Source: Paracoccaceae bacterium
GTDB taxonomy: Bacteria > Pseudomonadota > Alphaproteobacteria > Rhodobacterales > Rhodobacteraceae
NCBI GenBank assembly: GCA_024742405.1
Contig: JANSYP010000002.1
Coordinates: 310,001 to 374,000, forward strand
Direction of reading: 5' to 3'
DNA length: 64,000 nt
Shown here: in pieces, positions 29,736 to 39,901 of the stretch
Layout: every line of letters begins with the position of its first letter
Position numbering within the stretch: position 1 is the first letter of the stretch
Notes under the pieces: model-generated
Databases searched by the model: none
Told to the model about the DNA's origin: nothing
The model's input: only the letters and a program-made list of their open reading frames with translations
Translations under genes and position numbers: made by a program

Positions 29736-30044
29736 ATGTCAAATACCGCAAAGACCCTCGCCGTTGCTGGCGCCGTTGCCGCTGCGGTCGCCGCCTACGG
29801 CACCGCTCCTGCAGAGGCACAAGCGAAAGAGAAATGCTACGGCGTGTCCCTGGCGGGCGAAAACGACTGCGCCGCGGGCCCCGGCACCACCTGTGCCGGC
29901 ACGTCGACGGTGAACTATCAAGGCAATGCCTGGACACTCGTTCCCGCCGGAACTTGCACGACCATGGAGATCCCGGCAGCCGCTGACGGCACTGCGCGCC
30001 ACGGCTCGCTGACCGAACTCAGCCGCGACCTGCCCTCTGCCTGA
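29736..30044 (+). CDS. bufA1: bufferin-type RiPP precursor (DUF2282)
   Basis: Precursor peptide of 102 residues, belonging to the DUF2282 family now called bufferins: exported copper-binding peptides whose cysteines are oxidised to heterocycles by a DUF692 enzyme. Residues 1-30 form a cleavable export signal ending AEAQA. The core holds exactly four cysteines, at 34, 45, 53 and 74, in the contexts [32 protein letters not shown] and PAGTCTTME, matching the class 1 pattern as I recall it. The C-terminal tail after 80 is Ala-rich. The modifying enzyme and partner genes follow directly. The peptide name follows the literature; copper binding is family knowledge. Confidence 0.85.
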   Translation: MSNTAKTLAVAGAVAAAVAAYGTAPAEAQAKEKCYGVSLAGENDCAAGPGTTCAGTSTVNYQGNAWTLVPAGTCTTMEIPAAADGTARHGSLTELSRDLPSA

Positions 30045-30053
30045 TCCCCGGTT

Positions 30054-30076
30054 GCCCCCGGCATAGACCCGGGGGC
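30054..30076 (+). terminator. hairpin between precursor and enzyme genes (attenuator-like)
   Basis: GCCCCCGG (30054-30061) pairs perfectly with CCGGGGGC (30069-30076) around the loop CATAGAC. This 8 bp all-GC stem begins 9 bases after the bufA stop and ends 22 bases before the bufB start. No T-run follows. It could protect the precursor mRNA 3' end or reduce read-through, so that the peptide outnumbers its enzyme. Confidence 0.55.
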
Positions 30077-30098
30077 CCGTCCGCAGGAGGCCACGCCT

Positions 30099-30962
30099 AT
30101 GCTTGACACCACGCCCCGCGAGAGCCGCCTGCCGAACTGCCCCGGCGTGGGCTTCAAGTCCCAGCATTTCGACGGGCTGATGACCGAGCCTGGCCCGGTC
30201 GGCTGGATCGAGATCCACGCCGAGAACTATATGGGCGCGGGCGGTCGGCCGTTGGCGCAGCTGCGCGCCTTGGCCGAACGCTTTGCCGTTTCGGTACATG
30301 GCGTTGGGCTGTCCATCGGCGCTGAAGGGCGGCTCGATCCCGACCATCTGGCGCGCCTCAAGCATCTGGTCGGCTGGCTCGACCCGGCCAGCTTTTCCGA
30401 ACATCTTGCCTGGTCCACCCACGACACCGGCTATTTCAACGATCTGCTGCCGCTACCCTACACCGAGGCGACGCTCGCGCGGGTCTGCGCACATATCGAC
30501 GAGGTCCAGGACACGCTGGGCCGGCGAATGTTGCTGGAGAACCCGTCGACCTATCTGGCCTTTGCTGAGACCACGTTGGCGGAGGTCGATTTCCTGCGCG
30601 AGATCGCGCAGCGCACCGGCTGCGGGCTGCTGCTCGACGTCAATAACGTGTTCGTCTCGGCCACGAATCAGCAAACCGACCCGATCAGCTACCTCGATGC
30701 GTTTCCGCTGGAGCATGTGGGCGAGCTGCATCTCGGCGGACATGACGAAGACCGCGACGATGCGGGCGCGCCCCTGCTGATCGACAGTCACGCCGCGCCG
30801 GTCGTGGACCCGGTTTGGACGCTCTATTCCCATGTCATTGCCCGCGGCGGTGCGCGGCCCACCTTGATCGAGTGGGACACCGACGTGCCCGACTGGCCCG
30901 AGCTGCGCGCCGAAGCCGACCGCGCCGCGACCTATCTCGGGGCCCGGGCACCAGTGGAATGA
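30099..30962 (+). CDS. bufB1: DUF692 multinuclear iron (MNIO) enzyme of the bufferin operon
   Basis: Cytoplasmic oxidative enzyme of the DUF692/MNIO family that modifies cysteines of the precursor peptide. The 287 residues form a TIM-barrel-like protein with the metal-ligand positions expected for the family: [12 protein letters not shown] (about 32-43), [10 protein letters not shown] (about 66-75), SEHLAWS (about 101-107), LLENPSTYL (about 144-152), [11 protein letters not shown] (about 179-189), [11 protein letters not shown] (about 208-218) and LIEWDTDVP (about 261-269). The start has AGGAGG upstream. Its stop overlaps the next start (ATGA), so enzyme and partner are co-translated. Confidence 0.92.
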   Translation: MLDTTPRESRLPNCPGVGFKSQHFDGLMTEPGPVGWIEIHAENYMGAGGRPLAQLRALAERFAVSVHGVGLSIGAEGRLDPDHLARLKHLVGWLDPASFSEHLAWSTHDTGYFNDLLPLPYTEATLARVCAHIDEVQDTLGRRMLLENPSTYLAFAETTLAEVDFLREIAQRTGCGLLLDVNNVFVSATNQQTDPISYLDAFPLEHVGELHLGGHDEDRDDAGAPLLIDSHAAPVVDPVWTLYSHVIARGGARPTLIEWDTDVPDWPELRAEADRAATYLGARAPVE

Positions 30963-31717
30963 CCGGTCAGGCAGAGTTCCTCTCGGCCCTGCTCGATGCC
31001 GAATGCTCTGCCCCTGACGGGGTGCTGGGCCCCTCTGGCAGGCCTGCCGGAAAGCGGTTCGACGTCTATCGCAACAACGTGGTCATCAGCCTGACCGAAG
31101 CGCTTGAAACGGGTTTCCCGGTGGTGCGCAAACTGGTCGGCGACGCGTTCTTTGGCGCAATGGCCGGCGTGTTCCTGCGCGCCCACCCGCCGAGTTCTCC
31201 GGTTCTTTCACGGTATGGCGAGGCACTGCCGGGTTTTCTCAAGAGCTTCCCCCCCGCGGCGTCATTGCCCTATCTGCCCGATGTCGCTCGGCTGGAACTG
31301 GCGTTGCGCCACGCCTATCACGCCGCCGATCCAGCCCCCTTCGATGCAGAGGCGCTCAGCAACTTGCCGCCCGACGAACTGATGTCTGCGACTTTGAGCC
31401 TTGCCCCGGCGGTTCAGGTCGTAGCGTCGCCCTGGCCGATCCACGGGATCTGGCGCGCAAATACCGATGCCGATGCGCCCCCCCCGGGCGCGGGCGCGCA
31501 GGCCGCGCTCGTCACCCGGCCCGGATTTGACCCGGTCGCCACAGCGCTCGACCCGGCCGCGGCAGTCTTCGTCGAAGCACTGCTCGCCGGCTCCGGTTTG
31601 GGCGTCGCCGCCGAGACAGCAAACGAAGCGGACCCCGCATTCGATCTCTCCCAGATCCTTGGCCTGCTGCTCGCCCAGCGGGCCATCACCGCCGTGAAGG
31701 AAAGACCTACGCTATGA
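30959..31717 (+). CDS. bufC1: DUF2063 partner protein of the MNIO enzyme
   Basis: DUF2063 (often labelled putative DNA-binding) protein of 252 residues. In MNIO systems the equivalent protein binds the precursor leader and presents it to the enzyme. Typical N-terminal features are [15 protein letters not shown] and [17 protein letters not shown] (about residues 35-51), followed by [20 protein letters not shown] (about 54-73). The start ATG overlaps the bufB stop by four bases, and its own stop overlaps the DoxX start by four bases. The frame extends upstream to 30815, but that part overlaps bufB and is rejected. DNA binding is not supported by the context. Confidence 0.88.
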   Translation: MTGQAEFLSALLDAECSAPDGVLGPSGRPAGKRFDVYRNNVVISLTEALETGFPVVRKLVGDAFFGAMAGVFLRAHPPSSPVLSRYGEALPGFLKSFPPAASLPYLPDVARLELALRHAYHAADPAPFDAEALSNLPPDELMSATLSLAPAVQVVASPWPIHGIWRANTDADAPPPGAGAQAALVTRPGFDPVATALDPAAAVFVEALLAGSGLGVAAETANEADPAFDLSQILGLLLAQRAITAVKERPTL

Positions 31718-32331
31718 CTGACACCGCCTCGCCCTCGCCCACACCGGCGGCCCCCTCTCGCAAGAAACGGATCCTTGGCACGCTCTTGGCGGCTCACAAC
31801 GCGGCGTTCCGCCTGCTGGACCGTATCACTGCCGGTTGGCTGACACCGACGCTCGCACGTCTGGTCTTTGCCGGGGTGCTGCTGATGTATTTCTGGGCCT
31901 CCGCGCTGACCAAACTGGGCGACGGGCCTCTGGGGTGGCTCTTTCCATCGGCCGGTGCCTACGCGCAGATGTTCCCCCGCGCGATGGAGGCGGTCACCTA
32001 TGATGTCAGCCAGATGGCGTTTTGGCAGTGGCTGGTCGCCGTACTCGGGACCTGGGCCGAATTCATCCTGCCGCTACTGATCGTTATCGGCCTTTTCACC
32101 CGGCTGGCCGCACTCGGGATGATCGGCTTCATCATCGTAATGAGCCTGACCGACATCATCGGCCACAACGCCGATGCGGCAACCGTCGGGGCCTGGTTCG
32201 ACAAGGCGTCGGGATCTCTGATCGTGGATCAGCGATCCCTTTGGATCTTTGTCCTGATCGTACTGGTGTTGCGTGGCGCCGGGCCGCTTTCCGTCGATCG
32301 CTTCACCATCGAGCGTCCGGCAAAGGGCTGA
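31714..32331 (+). CDS. DoxX-family membrane protein of the bufferin operon
   Basis: Inner-membrane protein of 205 residues with four or more helices, typical of DoxX. It has a cytoplasmic Lys/Arg leader (PSRKKRILGTLLAAHNAAF), then ARLVFAGVLLMYFWASALTK (about 50-69), WLVAVLGTWAEFILPLLIV (about 108-126), and TRLAALGMIGFIIVMSLTD (split, about 130-148), and a last helix near 180. DoxX genes commonly end bufferin-type operons, where they may supply electrons or redox balance at the membrane; that role is inference. It starts inside the bufC stop (ATGA). Confidence 0.88.
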   Translation: MTDTASPSPTPAAPSRKKRILGTLLAAHNAAFRLLDRITAGWLTPTLARLVFAGVLLMYFWASALTKLGDGPLGWLFPSAGAYAQMFPRAMEAVTYDVSQMAFWQWLVAVLGTWAEFILPLLIVIGLFTRLAALGMIGFIIVMSLTDIIGHNADAATVGAWFDKASGSLIVDQRSLWIFVLIVLVLRGAGPLSVDRFTIERPAKG

Positions 32332-32343
32332 CACTTCACGCCT

Positions 32344-32691
32344 TCAGCTTGAAGGCAACAGGGTTTGTTGAACGGCGGCGGTCCAACCCAGTGTAACCTC
32401 GTCGCCGGCGACGATGACCGGCCGTTTCATCAAGGCCGGATGCGCGCGCAGCAGGTCCAACGGTGGCGCAGTCCGTTCCTGCGCGTTGAGCCCGCGCCAG
32501 GTGGTCGAACGCGTGTTGACCAGTGCATCCCCGAACAGCGAGAGCCAGTCCGACAGTGTACCAACATCAACGGGTGTAGCCCGGATATCGACGAATTCCA
32601 CGCTCCGATCGGCGGCTTTCAGCATCTGCATCGCTTTTCGGCAGGTATCGCAGGTCTTGAGTCCGTAAATGGTCACGTCCTTGTCAATCAT
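32344..32691 (-). CDS. ArsC/Spx-family thioredoxin-fold protein
   Basis: Small protein of 115 residues with an arsenate reductase (ArsC)-like thioredoxin fold. It has a CDTC motif at residues 14-17 (GLKTCDTCRKAM), then AVEFVDIRATP-like region (RSVEFVDIRATPVD) and a late RPVIVAGDEVTLGW segment containing the cis-proline. The MgsR/Spx/YffB branch fits better than true arsenate reductase because there is no arsenic gene nearby and the active site is CxxC. The start at 32691 is an ATG; the upstream frame is ignored. Convergent with the DoxX gene, 12 bases apart. Confidence 0.8.
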   Translation of the reverse strand: MIDKDVTIYGLKTCDTCRKAMQMLKAADRSVEFVDIRATPVDVGTLSDWLSLFGDALVNTRSTTWRGLNAQERTAPPLDLLRAHPALMKRPVIVAGDEVTLGWTAAVQQTLLPSS

Positions 32692-32862
32692 CAGATAATT
32701 CACTCTCTCATTGCTGTGATGTCTTGCTTTTTCGAGTCCGGGCACAATGTTTCGGTGCAGTCCTCCGTGTCCTTGGTCGCGCGAAAGGCGGCGATCGGAC
32801 TGCGGCGGGTATCGCTACCGACCGCGGCGCGCCGCGGCCAAGATAATCGAAGGAGACATCGG

Positions 32863-33069
32863 ATGCCCACTGGCACCGTGAAGTGGTTTAACACAACCAA
32901 AGGGTACGGTTTCATCGCACCCGACGACGGCGGTAAGGACGTTTTCGTCCATATTTCAGCCGTCGAACGCGCCGGCATGACCGGCTTGGCTGACAACATG
33001 AAGATCGAATACGAGCTTCGAGAAGGGCGGGATGGCAGAGCCTCAGCATCGGAACTCAAGTCGGTCTGA
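32863..33069 (+). CDS. cold shock protein, CspA family
   Basis: RNA chaperone of 68 residues, one cold-shock domain. RNP1 is KGYGFIAP (residues 13-20) and RNP2 is VFVHIS (27-32), with the usual GTVKWFN start. The Shine-Dalgarno AAGGAG lies seven to eight bases before the ATG. It is divergent from the ArsC/Spx-like gene with a 171-base leader region, which in this family often carries a structured 5' UTR; I cannot predict that structure here. Confidence 0.95.
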   Translation: MPTGTVKWFNTTKGYGFIAPDDGGKDVFVHISAVERAGMTGLADNMKIEYELREGRDGRASASELKSV

Positions 33070-33325
33070 TATACCAAATCAGCCGTTTCTGCTGCGGACA
33101 TCCAATGCAACCGGTAACGGTCAAGCCGTAGCAACCTAGCCTGCGGCTGCGCAGAGGAGTGTTTCGTACGCGGTTTTCCGGCGCGGGGCGAGCGCCAGGC
33201 AACGACAACTGAGCGCGCACTCGGTGACCTATTTCAGTTCCGGGTGAAGAGTCCGCGCCGTCCGCAGTCCTGCGGGAGCGTTCGTTCTGTACGAAGGCTC
33301 GAACCTCGCCGAACGGCCGCACTGT

Positions 33326-33352
33326 CGGCACGTTGCGCTGTCGTGCCGTTTT
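33326..33352 (+). terminator. intrinsic terminator between convergent cspA and thyX
   Basis: CGGCACG (33326-33332) and CGTGCCG (33342-33348) form a 7 bp stem around a nine-base loop, followed on the plus strand by TTTT. It lies 257 bases after the cold-shock gene and only 9 bases after the thyX stop on the other strand. The T-run orientation favours plus-strand transcripts, but the hairpin could also protect the thyX mRNA end. Apart from this hairpin the 288-base cspA-thyX gap shows nothing recognisable. Confidence 0.55.
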
Positions 33353-33357
33353 ACGGT

Positions 33358-34290
33358 TCAGCCCTCCTGCCCCTTGGCCCTGATCAGAGCTTCGAACTCC
33401 CGCCATTCTCCAGCGCTCATACCGGAGTCGTCCTTGGTGACCTGCTCTCCGGCGAGCATGCGGCGCAAACAGTCCAGCGCGGGTCCCGACAGGCTTGCGC
33501 CGTTCATCCGATAGTCTTCGAACGCCGCATAGGCAGCCGGCACCCACTGCGCGACGATCCCGCAGATTGTGTCAGCATAGGTACGGATCTCGTATTGCGC
33601 ATGGGCGTCTGCGCGCAACCTGAGGAAATGAAAGAGGTTGTGCAGGTCGGTTTTCCAGTACCACTGCGTATAGATATTGGCCGGCAGGTTCATGCGGGCC
33701 AGTTCCCGGGCGAGCCCGCGCTGACCGTCCTGGCTGAGCATTTCCTCGTAGTGATCGTAGGAACGAGTCGCGTCGTCCCGAAGCAGATCGAGCACACGGG
33801 CGGCTTCTTCTCCGTCCAGCGTGTCGCCGCGCCCCTGATTGTTGGTGGTGGACTGGGCCGCGAGATGCTCCGGCGCGGGGATGTAGAATTCGCGGTCTAG
33901 GATCGAATAGCGGGCCGAGTATTCGTTCACATTTGCCGTGCGGTGGCGGATCCACTGACGCGCGACGAAAACCGGAAGTTTGACGTGCAGCTTGATCTCG
34001 CACATCTCGAACGGCGTCGAATGCCAGTGCCGCATCAGGTATCGGATGAGCCCGGAATCGTCGCGGGCCTTTTTGGTGCCCGCGCCATAGCTGACCCGCG
34101 CGGCTTGCACGATCGCCGCATCGTCGCCCATATAGTCGACGACCCGGACAAAACCGTGATCCAGCACGTCGTGACGCAAATAAAGCAGATCTTCCATGGC
34201 CGGAACAGTCGCGCGACGGGTCTGGGACGATTGCGCGCGTTGCTCTTCGATGGGGTCTGAGGGGTCGCCCAGGGGCACTTGCGCGGTCAT
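33358..34290 (-). CDS. thyX: FAD-dependent thymidylate synthase
   Basis: Makes dTMP from dUMP using methylene-tetrahydrofolate, FAD and NADPH. The ThyX signature [15 protein letters not shown] (RHR-x7-S, about residues 116-130) is intact. Other conserved parts are [21 protein letters not shown] (split, about 66-85), [20 protein letters not shown] (about 94-113) and the late [17 protein letters not shown] (about 213-229). The 310 residues are usual for alphaproteobacterial ThyX. The start at 34290 follows AAGGAGAG; an earlier frame start at 34320 is less likely. Confidence 0.97.
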   Translation of the reverse strand: MTAQVPLGDPSDPIEEQRAQSSQTRRATVPAMEDLLYLRHDVLDHGFVRVVDYMGDDAAIVQAARVSYGAGTKKARDDSGLIRYLMRHWHSTPFEMCEIKLHVKLPVFVARQWIRHRTANVNEYSARYSILDREFYIPAPEHLAAQSTTNNQGRGDTLDGEEAARVLDLLRDDATRSYDHYEEMLSQDGQRGLARELARMNLPANIYTQWYWKTDLHNLFHFLRLRADAHAQYEIRTYADTICGIVAQWVPAAYAAFEDYRMNGASLSGPALDCLRRMLAGEQVTKDDSGMSAGEWREFEALIRAKGQEG

Positions 34291-34468
34291 TGGCACTCTC
34301 CTTCTCGTAGCACGACTCACAGAATACCATATATAGACGAGAAGGCTATAGCGGACACGACATGTGCCAGAACATACAGGCTATGGATAGGCAATTCCAT
34401 TACGCGGCGCTCGTCATTCCAAGGCGCGCAGTCTATACGGGCTTCGTGGGAAAGCGACGGAGGATGCA

Positions 34469-34897
34469 ATGCCCCTCACCTATCTACACACCATGGTGCG
34501 TGTGAAGGATCTAGAAAAATCGATGGCGTTCTACAAGCTGCTCGGGCTTGAGGAAACGCGCAGAATGGACAACGAAAACGGACGTTTCACGCTGATTTTC
34601 CTTGCGCCTCCGGGCCAGCCCGAATGCCCTGTCGAGTTGACCTACAATTGGGACGGCGATGACGATCTGCCGTCGGACAGCCGTCATTTCGGCCATCTCG
34701 CCTACCGCGTCGACAATATCTACGACACCTGCCAGCACCTGATGGATAACGGCGTGACCATTAACCGGCCGCCCCGCGACGGCCATATGGCCTTTGTGCG
34801 CTCGCCCGACAATATCTCGATCGAGCTGCTTCAGGCCGGCGACTCGCTCGCTCCGGCAGAACCTTGGGCAAGCATGGGCAACACCGGTCACTGGTAA
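34469..34897 (+). CDS. gloA: lactoylglutathione lyase (glyoxalase I)
   Basis: Converts the methylglyoxal-glutathione adduct to S-lactoylglutathione. The 142-residue single-domain VOC protein has the metal ligands in expected contexts: LHTMVRVKDLEKSMAFYKLLG (split, His6 to Gly26), VELTYNWDGD (about 54-63, Glu), FGHLAYRVDNI (about 72-82, His), and DNISIELLQ (about 112-120, Glu). The start has a GGAGG leader (GACGGAGGATGC). It probably forms a one-gene unit, with two stem-loops downstream. Confidence 0.95.
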   Translation: MPLTYLHTMVRVKDLEKSMAFYKLLGLEETRRMDNENGRFTLIFLAPPGQPECPVELTYNWDGDDDLPSDSRHFGHLAYRVDNIYDTCQHLMDNGVTINRPPRDGHMAFVRSPDNISIELLQAGDSLAPAEPWASMGNTGHW

Positions 34898-34907
34898 CCT
34901 GTGGAGC

Positions 34908-34930
34908 TGCGCCGCGCTGGTCGCGGCGCA
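34908..34930 (+). terminator. strong stem-loop downstream of gloA
   Basis: TGCGCCGCG and CGCGGCGCA form a perfect 9 bp stem with a five-base loop, 11 bases after the gloA stop. A second hairpin, TACCGGG/CCCGGTA with a six-base loop, follows at 34951-34970. Neither is followed by a clear T-run, but the pair likely ends the gloA transcript. Confidence 0.55.
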
Positions 34931-35115
34931 CCCTTGGCCGGGCCTGCTGGTACCGGGCGTTGTCCCGGTATGGCTTCGGCCCGACAGGTGTTCGATCTTG
35001 CGTACGGCGATCTCTAACCGCGTTGCAAGTCCTGGGGTGACAATCAGGCACCAATCGACTTTTCCAAGGTGAGCGCGCTGCTGTCGTGCTGACCCCCAAA
35101 ACGACGAGAGCCCCC

Positions 35116-36072
35116 ATGTCCACCGATGCTCATATCTCCCAGGTTCGTCCTCAACTCGCGGACGGCACGCCAGTCTCCCACTTTTGCTTTGGCGCGATGC
35201 AATTCGGGTCGGGGGCGGACCAGACTGCGGCCCGTGCGATGTATGATGCCTGCCGTGCGGCTGGGATCAATTTTTTCGATACGGCTCATGTCTATACCGA
35301 CGGACTGTCCGAAACCTGGCTGGGCTCCATGGTCCGGGACGAGCGCGAAGCAGTTTATGTGGCGAGCAAGGTTTCCAGCAACGGCCCAGCCGACCGCGGA
35401 ACCATTTGCGCGCAGATGGATGAAAGCCGGCGCCGACTCGGCCTCGATTGTATTGACGCGGTCTATCTCCACCGTTGGGACGCGCACACACCGCTTGACG
35501 AGACCTTTGACACCTTGGCGGAGCTGCGTGTTGCCGGCGCATTCCGGGATCTGGGCGTTTCGAACTACGCCGCATGGCAAGTAATGAAGGCCGCGGGTGT
35601 CGCGGCAAAGTTCGGTCTGCGCATCACTCTGCTCCAGCCGATGTACAATCTGGTCAAGCGGCAAGCGGAGGTCGAACTGCTGCCAATGGCGCAAGATCAG
35701 GGGATCGCGGTGGCGCCCTATTCGCCTCTGGGCGGGGGGCTTCTCACCGGGAAGTACAGCGCGGGCGGCAAGGGGCGTCTGTCCAGCGACCCGAGATACG
35801 CCGTCCGTTATGGCCAGTCATGGATGTATGAGACCGCGGGCGCTCTGTCACAGCTTGCGGAGGAGATCGGTATTTCCGCAACAACCCTCGCAGTGGCCTG
35901 GGTCGCCCAAGCCCCCGCCATCACCGCGCCGATCATCAGCGCGCGATCGCTGGCGCAACTTGAGCCGTCTCTGGCCGCTCTGGAATTCGCCATGGACCAG
36001 GAATTGCGCGACCGCATCACCGCCTTGTCGCCAACGCCGGCCCCTGCCACCGACCGCCTCGAAGAGGCCTGA
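35116..36072 (+). CDS. aldo/keto reductase
   Basis: NADPH-dependent oxidoreductase of the aldo/keto reductase superfamily, 318 residues. The fold motifs are seen: GINFFDTAHVYTDGLSETWLG (about 54-74, split), with Asp and Tyr of the catalytic tetrad, VASKVSS (Lys, about 86-92), CIDAVYLHRWD (His, about 115-125), FRDLGVSNYAAWQV (about 145-158), LQPMYNLVKR, and PYSPLGGGLLTGKY (about 199-212). It resembles the YajO/potassium-channel beta-subunit-like branch. The substrate is unknown. The ATG at 35116 gives the normal length. Confidence 0.92.
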   Translation: MSTDAHISQVRPQLADGTPVSHFCFGAMQFGSGADQTAARAMYDACRAAGINFFDTAHVYTDGLSETWLGSMVRDEREAVYVASKVSSNGPADRGTICAQMDESRRRLGLDCIDAVYLHRWDAHTPLDETFDTLAELRVAGAFRDLGVSNYAAWQVMKAAGVAAKFGLRITLLQPMYNLVKRQAEVELLPMAQDQGIAVAPYSPLGGGLLTGKYSAGGKGRLSSDPRYAVRYGQSWMYETAGALSQLAEEIGISATTLAVAWVAQAPAITAPIISARSLAQLEPSLAALEFAMDQELRDRITALSPTPAPATDRLEEA

Positions 36073-36561
36073 AATGACCTTGGCCATCCGTCCCGCCATT
36101 CCAGCGCGGCACCTGTCGGTTGAGGGTCGTGGCTGCCGAAGACCCTCCGATAAAAGGCGCCAGCTACGCCGCCACTTCGAGCAGTGCAGCGGCTTGGAGG
36201 AGGTTCTCCCAGTTCTGCCCGGCTCGTGCGCTGTTGAAGACAAACCTCGTGCGCGCCACGAGATGCGGCCAAGCCAGTCCGAAAACGGCCTGCCAGTGGC
36301 GCCACTTTTCGACACGGCTCCGGCAAAGAGTGTCCATATGATCTTTGCCGACTGCTCGGGTCGCCGAAATCCTCGCGGACGGCGCGTTGTTTGTCACCGG
36401 CCGCGATCTCGGGACCTAAAAGCTGGACCGAACGGAAGGGAACATACGCGCGTCAATCCGCGACTCACCGAACGGAGTTGATCGACCGTGGAAATGCCGG
36501 TCGTGTCAGGCCCGCCTTCGGTTCCGCATGGCCGTTTCAGTTGGTCCAGGTCGCTCCCGGG
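36073..36561. other. 489-base gap, no supported gene
   Basis: Between the aldo/keto reductase and the MarR-type gene nothing is recognised. A plus-strand frame from 36074 to 36481 is Arg- and Pro-rich and looks like noise. On the minus strand 36164-36397 gives 77 residues with a more natural composition (for example KWRHWQAVFGLAWPHLVA) but no family and no clear ribosome binding site; it could be the eroded end of an older gene. Confidence 0.4.
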
Positions 36562-37059
36562 TCAGTAGATGTAGCGGATCTGGTCGGTCCAATACCGCTC
36601 GACCCGGCGCAGGGAGGTGTTGATTTCCTCGACACCGTCCATCCCGAGGATGCCGCGTTGTTGCAGGCCTTCGGCATGGCGCGAGAACAGATCCTCGACG
36701 ATATCGCGAATCTCGCGACCTCGTTCGGTGAGCTTCACGCGGACCGAGCGCCGGTCTATTTCGCAGCGCTGGTGGTGCATGAACCCGGTCTCGACGAGTT
36801 TCTTGAGGTTGTAGGACACATTGGAGCCCTGATAATACCCGCGGCTTTTCAGTTCCCCGGCGGTCACCTCGTTTTCGCCGATATTGAACAGCAGTAGCGC
36901 CTGAACAGCATTGACCTCCAATATCCCGACGCGCTCGAACTCATCCTTAATGACATCAAGCAAAAGCCTGTGCAGACGCTCGACAAGCGCAAGGCTGTCG
37001 AGATAGCTCGACATAAAGCCCTTGGTCTGCGTGTCACCGAGCTGGGAATGTACACTCAT
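36562..37059 (-). CDS. ldtR: MarR-type winged-helix regulator, LdtR-like
   Basis: Transcription factor of 165 residues that strongly resembles LdtR, the alphaproteobacterial MarR-type regulator linked to L,D-transpeptidase and stress control. Diagnostic stretches are LVERLHRLLLDVIKDEFERV (about 24-43), VNAVQALLLFNIGENEVTAGEL (split, about 49-70), the recognition region RGYYQGSNVSYNLKKLVE (about 72-89) and QRCEIDRRSVRVKLTERG (about 96-113). Start at ATG 37059 follows GGAG. No transpeptidase gene lies nearby, so its targets are elsewhere. Confidence 0.85.
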   Translation of the reverse strand: MSVHSQLGDTQTKGFMSSYLDSLALVERLHRLLLDVIKDEFERVGILEVNAVQALLLFNIGENEVTAGELKSRGYYQGSNVSYNLKKLVETGFMHHQRCEIDRRSVRVKLTERGREIRDIVEDLFSRHAEGLQQRGILGMDGVEEINTSLRRVERYWTDQIRYIY

Positions 37060-37167
37060 GATCATCTCCGCCTCTAAACCGTGTCGAGACATTGAGAACA
37101 TTTCACAAACATCGCGTTAAATTACGCGATGACGCTTCGTGTGAGTATTCAAGCGTTTGTCGGGTGC

Positions 37168-37433
37168 TCAGCCTGGGGTCGCACCGGCATGGCTGGAAAT
37201 CTGGCTAACGAGATCCAGGTACCGCGCCGGCGTGGGCTGCTGCCCAGTCACCCATTGGTAGAGATCATGGTCACTTTCGGCCAGAAGCACGTCATAGACG
37301 TCAAGTTCAGCAGGGCTCAAACCGGCCAGCGCTGAGCGTGAAAAACCGCCGAGTATGATATCCATCTCCTTGATGCCGCGCCGGATGGATCGCATATGCA
37401 GCCGCTTGAGCCGGATTTCGCGGGGTTCAACAC

Positions 37434-37437
<4 letters not shown>
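37168..37437 (-). CDS. sdhE: succinate dehydrogenase FAD assembly factor SdhE
   Basis: Small cytoplasmic protein of 89 residues that promotes covalent flavin attachment to SdhA. The RGxxE signature is present in RRGIKEMDIILGGF (about residues 19-32), and the YDVLLAESDHDLYQWVTG stretch (about 48-65) is typical of the DUF339 family. The start overlaps the stop of the upstream XRE-type regulator by four bases (ATGA), so the two are co-translated. No sdh genes are near; that separation is common. Confidence 0.93.
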
Positions 37438-39122
<1,685 letters not shown>

Positions 39123-39155
39123 GCCACGCTATGCAGGGGGCGCGGGCCACCGGGA

Positions 39156-39824
39156 TCAAAGCCCCGCGTCTTCGTGCATGCGATGCATCGACCAGCGTAC
39201 GACCCCGGCGACCCAGAGAAAGCCGATCGCACCACCGAGGTAGACATTCATCGTGCCGCCCGGCGCGATGAATCCATCTTTTCCGAAGACGGTGATGGTT
39301 TCGATTGCCTGTTCGGCAAAGAACACAACACTCAGCCAGGCCAGCCACCGTGGGATGATCGGCGCGCGGCCGAAACCCAACGCGGCCACGGCAGCCGCCA
39401 TGGCGGTGGTCGAGCCGTTGACCAGCGGACCCCAGTAGGAGGTGACGGCAAAAAGCGTCCGCGCCGCCCCGGGGTCGAGAGTTTCGGGGTCAAAGGCGAG
39501 GCCCGCCCAGAACCAGCCCTGAACCTGCGCCGTCAACGCGAACCCCAAGACACCGGCGAAAAAGATGTACCTGTTGGGCGCGGGCAATAGTGCTGCCACC
39601 TGACTGGCAAAGATCACGAGACCCAGGGAGAAGAATGCCGCCGTCCAGGCATAGATCCGGGCTTTCACGCCGTTTTCGCTGAACCATTGCACGATCTCTG
39701 GACCGCTAGTGTTGATGGTGGGGAAATCACTTCCAAGCGCCACGAAACTGGCAACGTAAAACGCGCAAGTGGCCAGAATGTTGATCAAAAGTAGTCGTGG
39801 CGCAGTCATAATCGCATTCACCAT
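39156..39824 (-). CDS. hypothetical integral membrane protein
   Basis: Protein of 222 residues with about six hydrophobic helices: LLLINILATCAFYVASFVAL, TAAFFSLGLVIFASQVAALL, YIFFAGVLGFALTAQVQGW, a Ser/Thr-rich SYWGPLVNGSTTAMAAAVAALG, WLAWLSVVFFAEQAIETI and VYLGGAIGFLWVAGVVRW. I do not recognise a characterised family; the pattern resembles small DUF4386-like membrane proteins. An alternative start lies at 39809. It is convergent with the aminotransferase gene. Confidence 0.7.
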   Translation of the reverse strand: MVNAIMTAPRLLLINILATCAFYVASFVALGSDFPTINTSGPEIVQWFSENGVKARIYAWTAAFFSLGLVIFASQVAALLPAPNRYIFFAGVLGFALTAQVQGWFWAGLAFDPETLDPGAARTLFAVTSYWGPLVNGSTTAMAAAVAALGFGRAPIIPRWLAWLSVVFFAEQAIETITVFGKDGFIAPGGTMNVYLGGAIGFLWVAGVVRWSMHRMHEDAGL

Positions 39825-39901
39825 ACGCTTGAGATTGCCAGATAGCCAGAAAGCGCACCGCTGCGCGCGCCGCGATTACGTCTGGCGATCAGGCATCACG
39901 G

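Noticed and set aside
30815-30958. Upstream extension of the DUF2063 gene
   Set aside because: It overlaps the MNIO enzyme gene in another frame, and the ATGA junction at 30959 gives a family-like N-terminus.
32344-32691. True arsenate reductase (ArsC)
   Set aside because: The active site is CxxC as in Spx/YffB relatives and no arsenic resistance genes are nearby.
36074-36481. Plus-strand frame of 136 codons after the aldo/keto reductase
   Set aside because: Arg/Pro-rich, no ribosome binding site, no recognisable motif.
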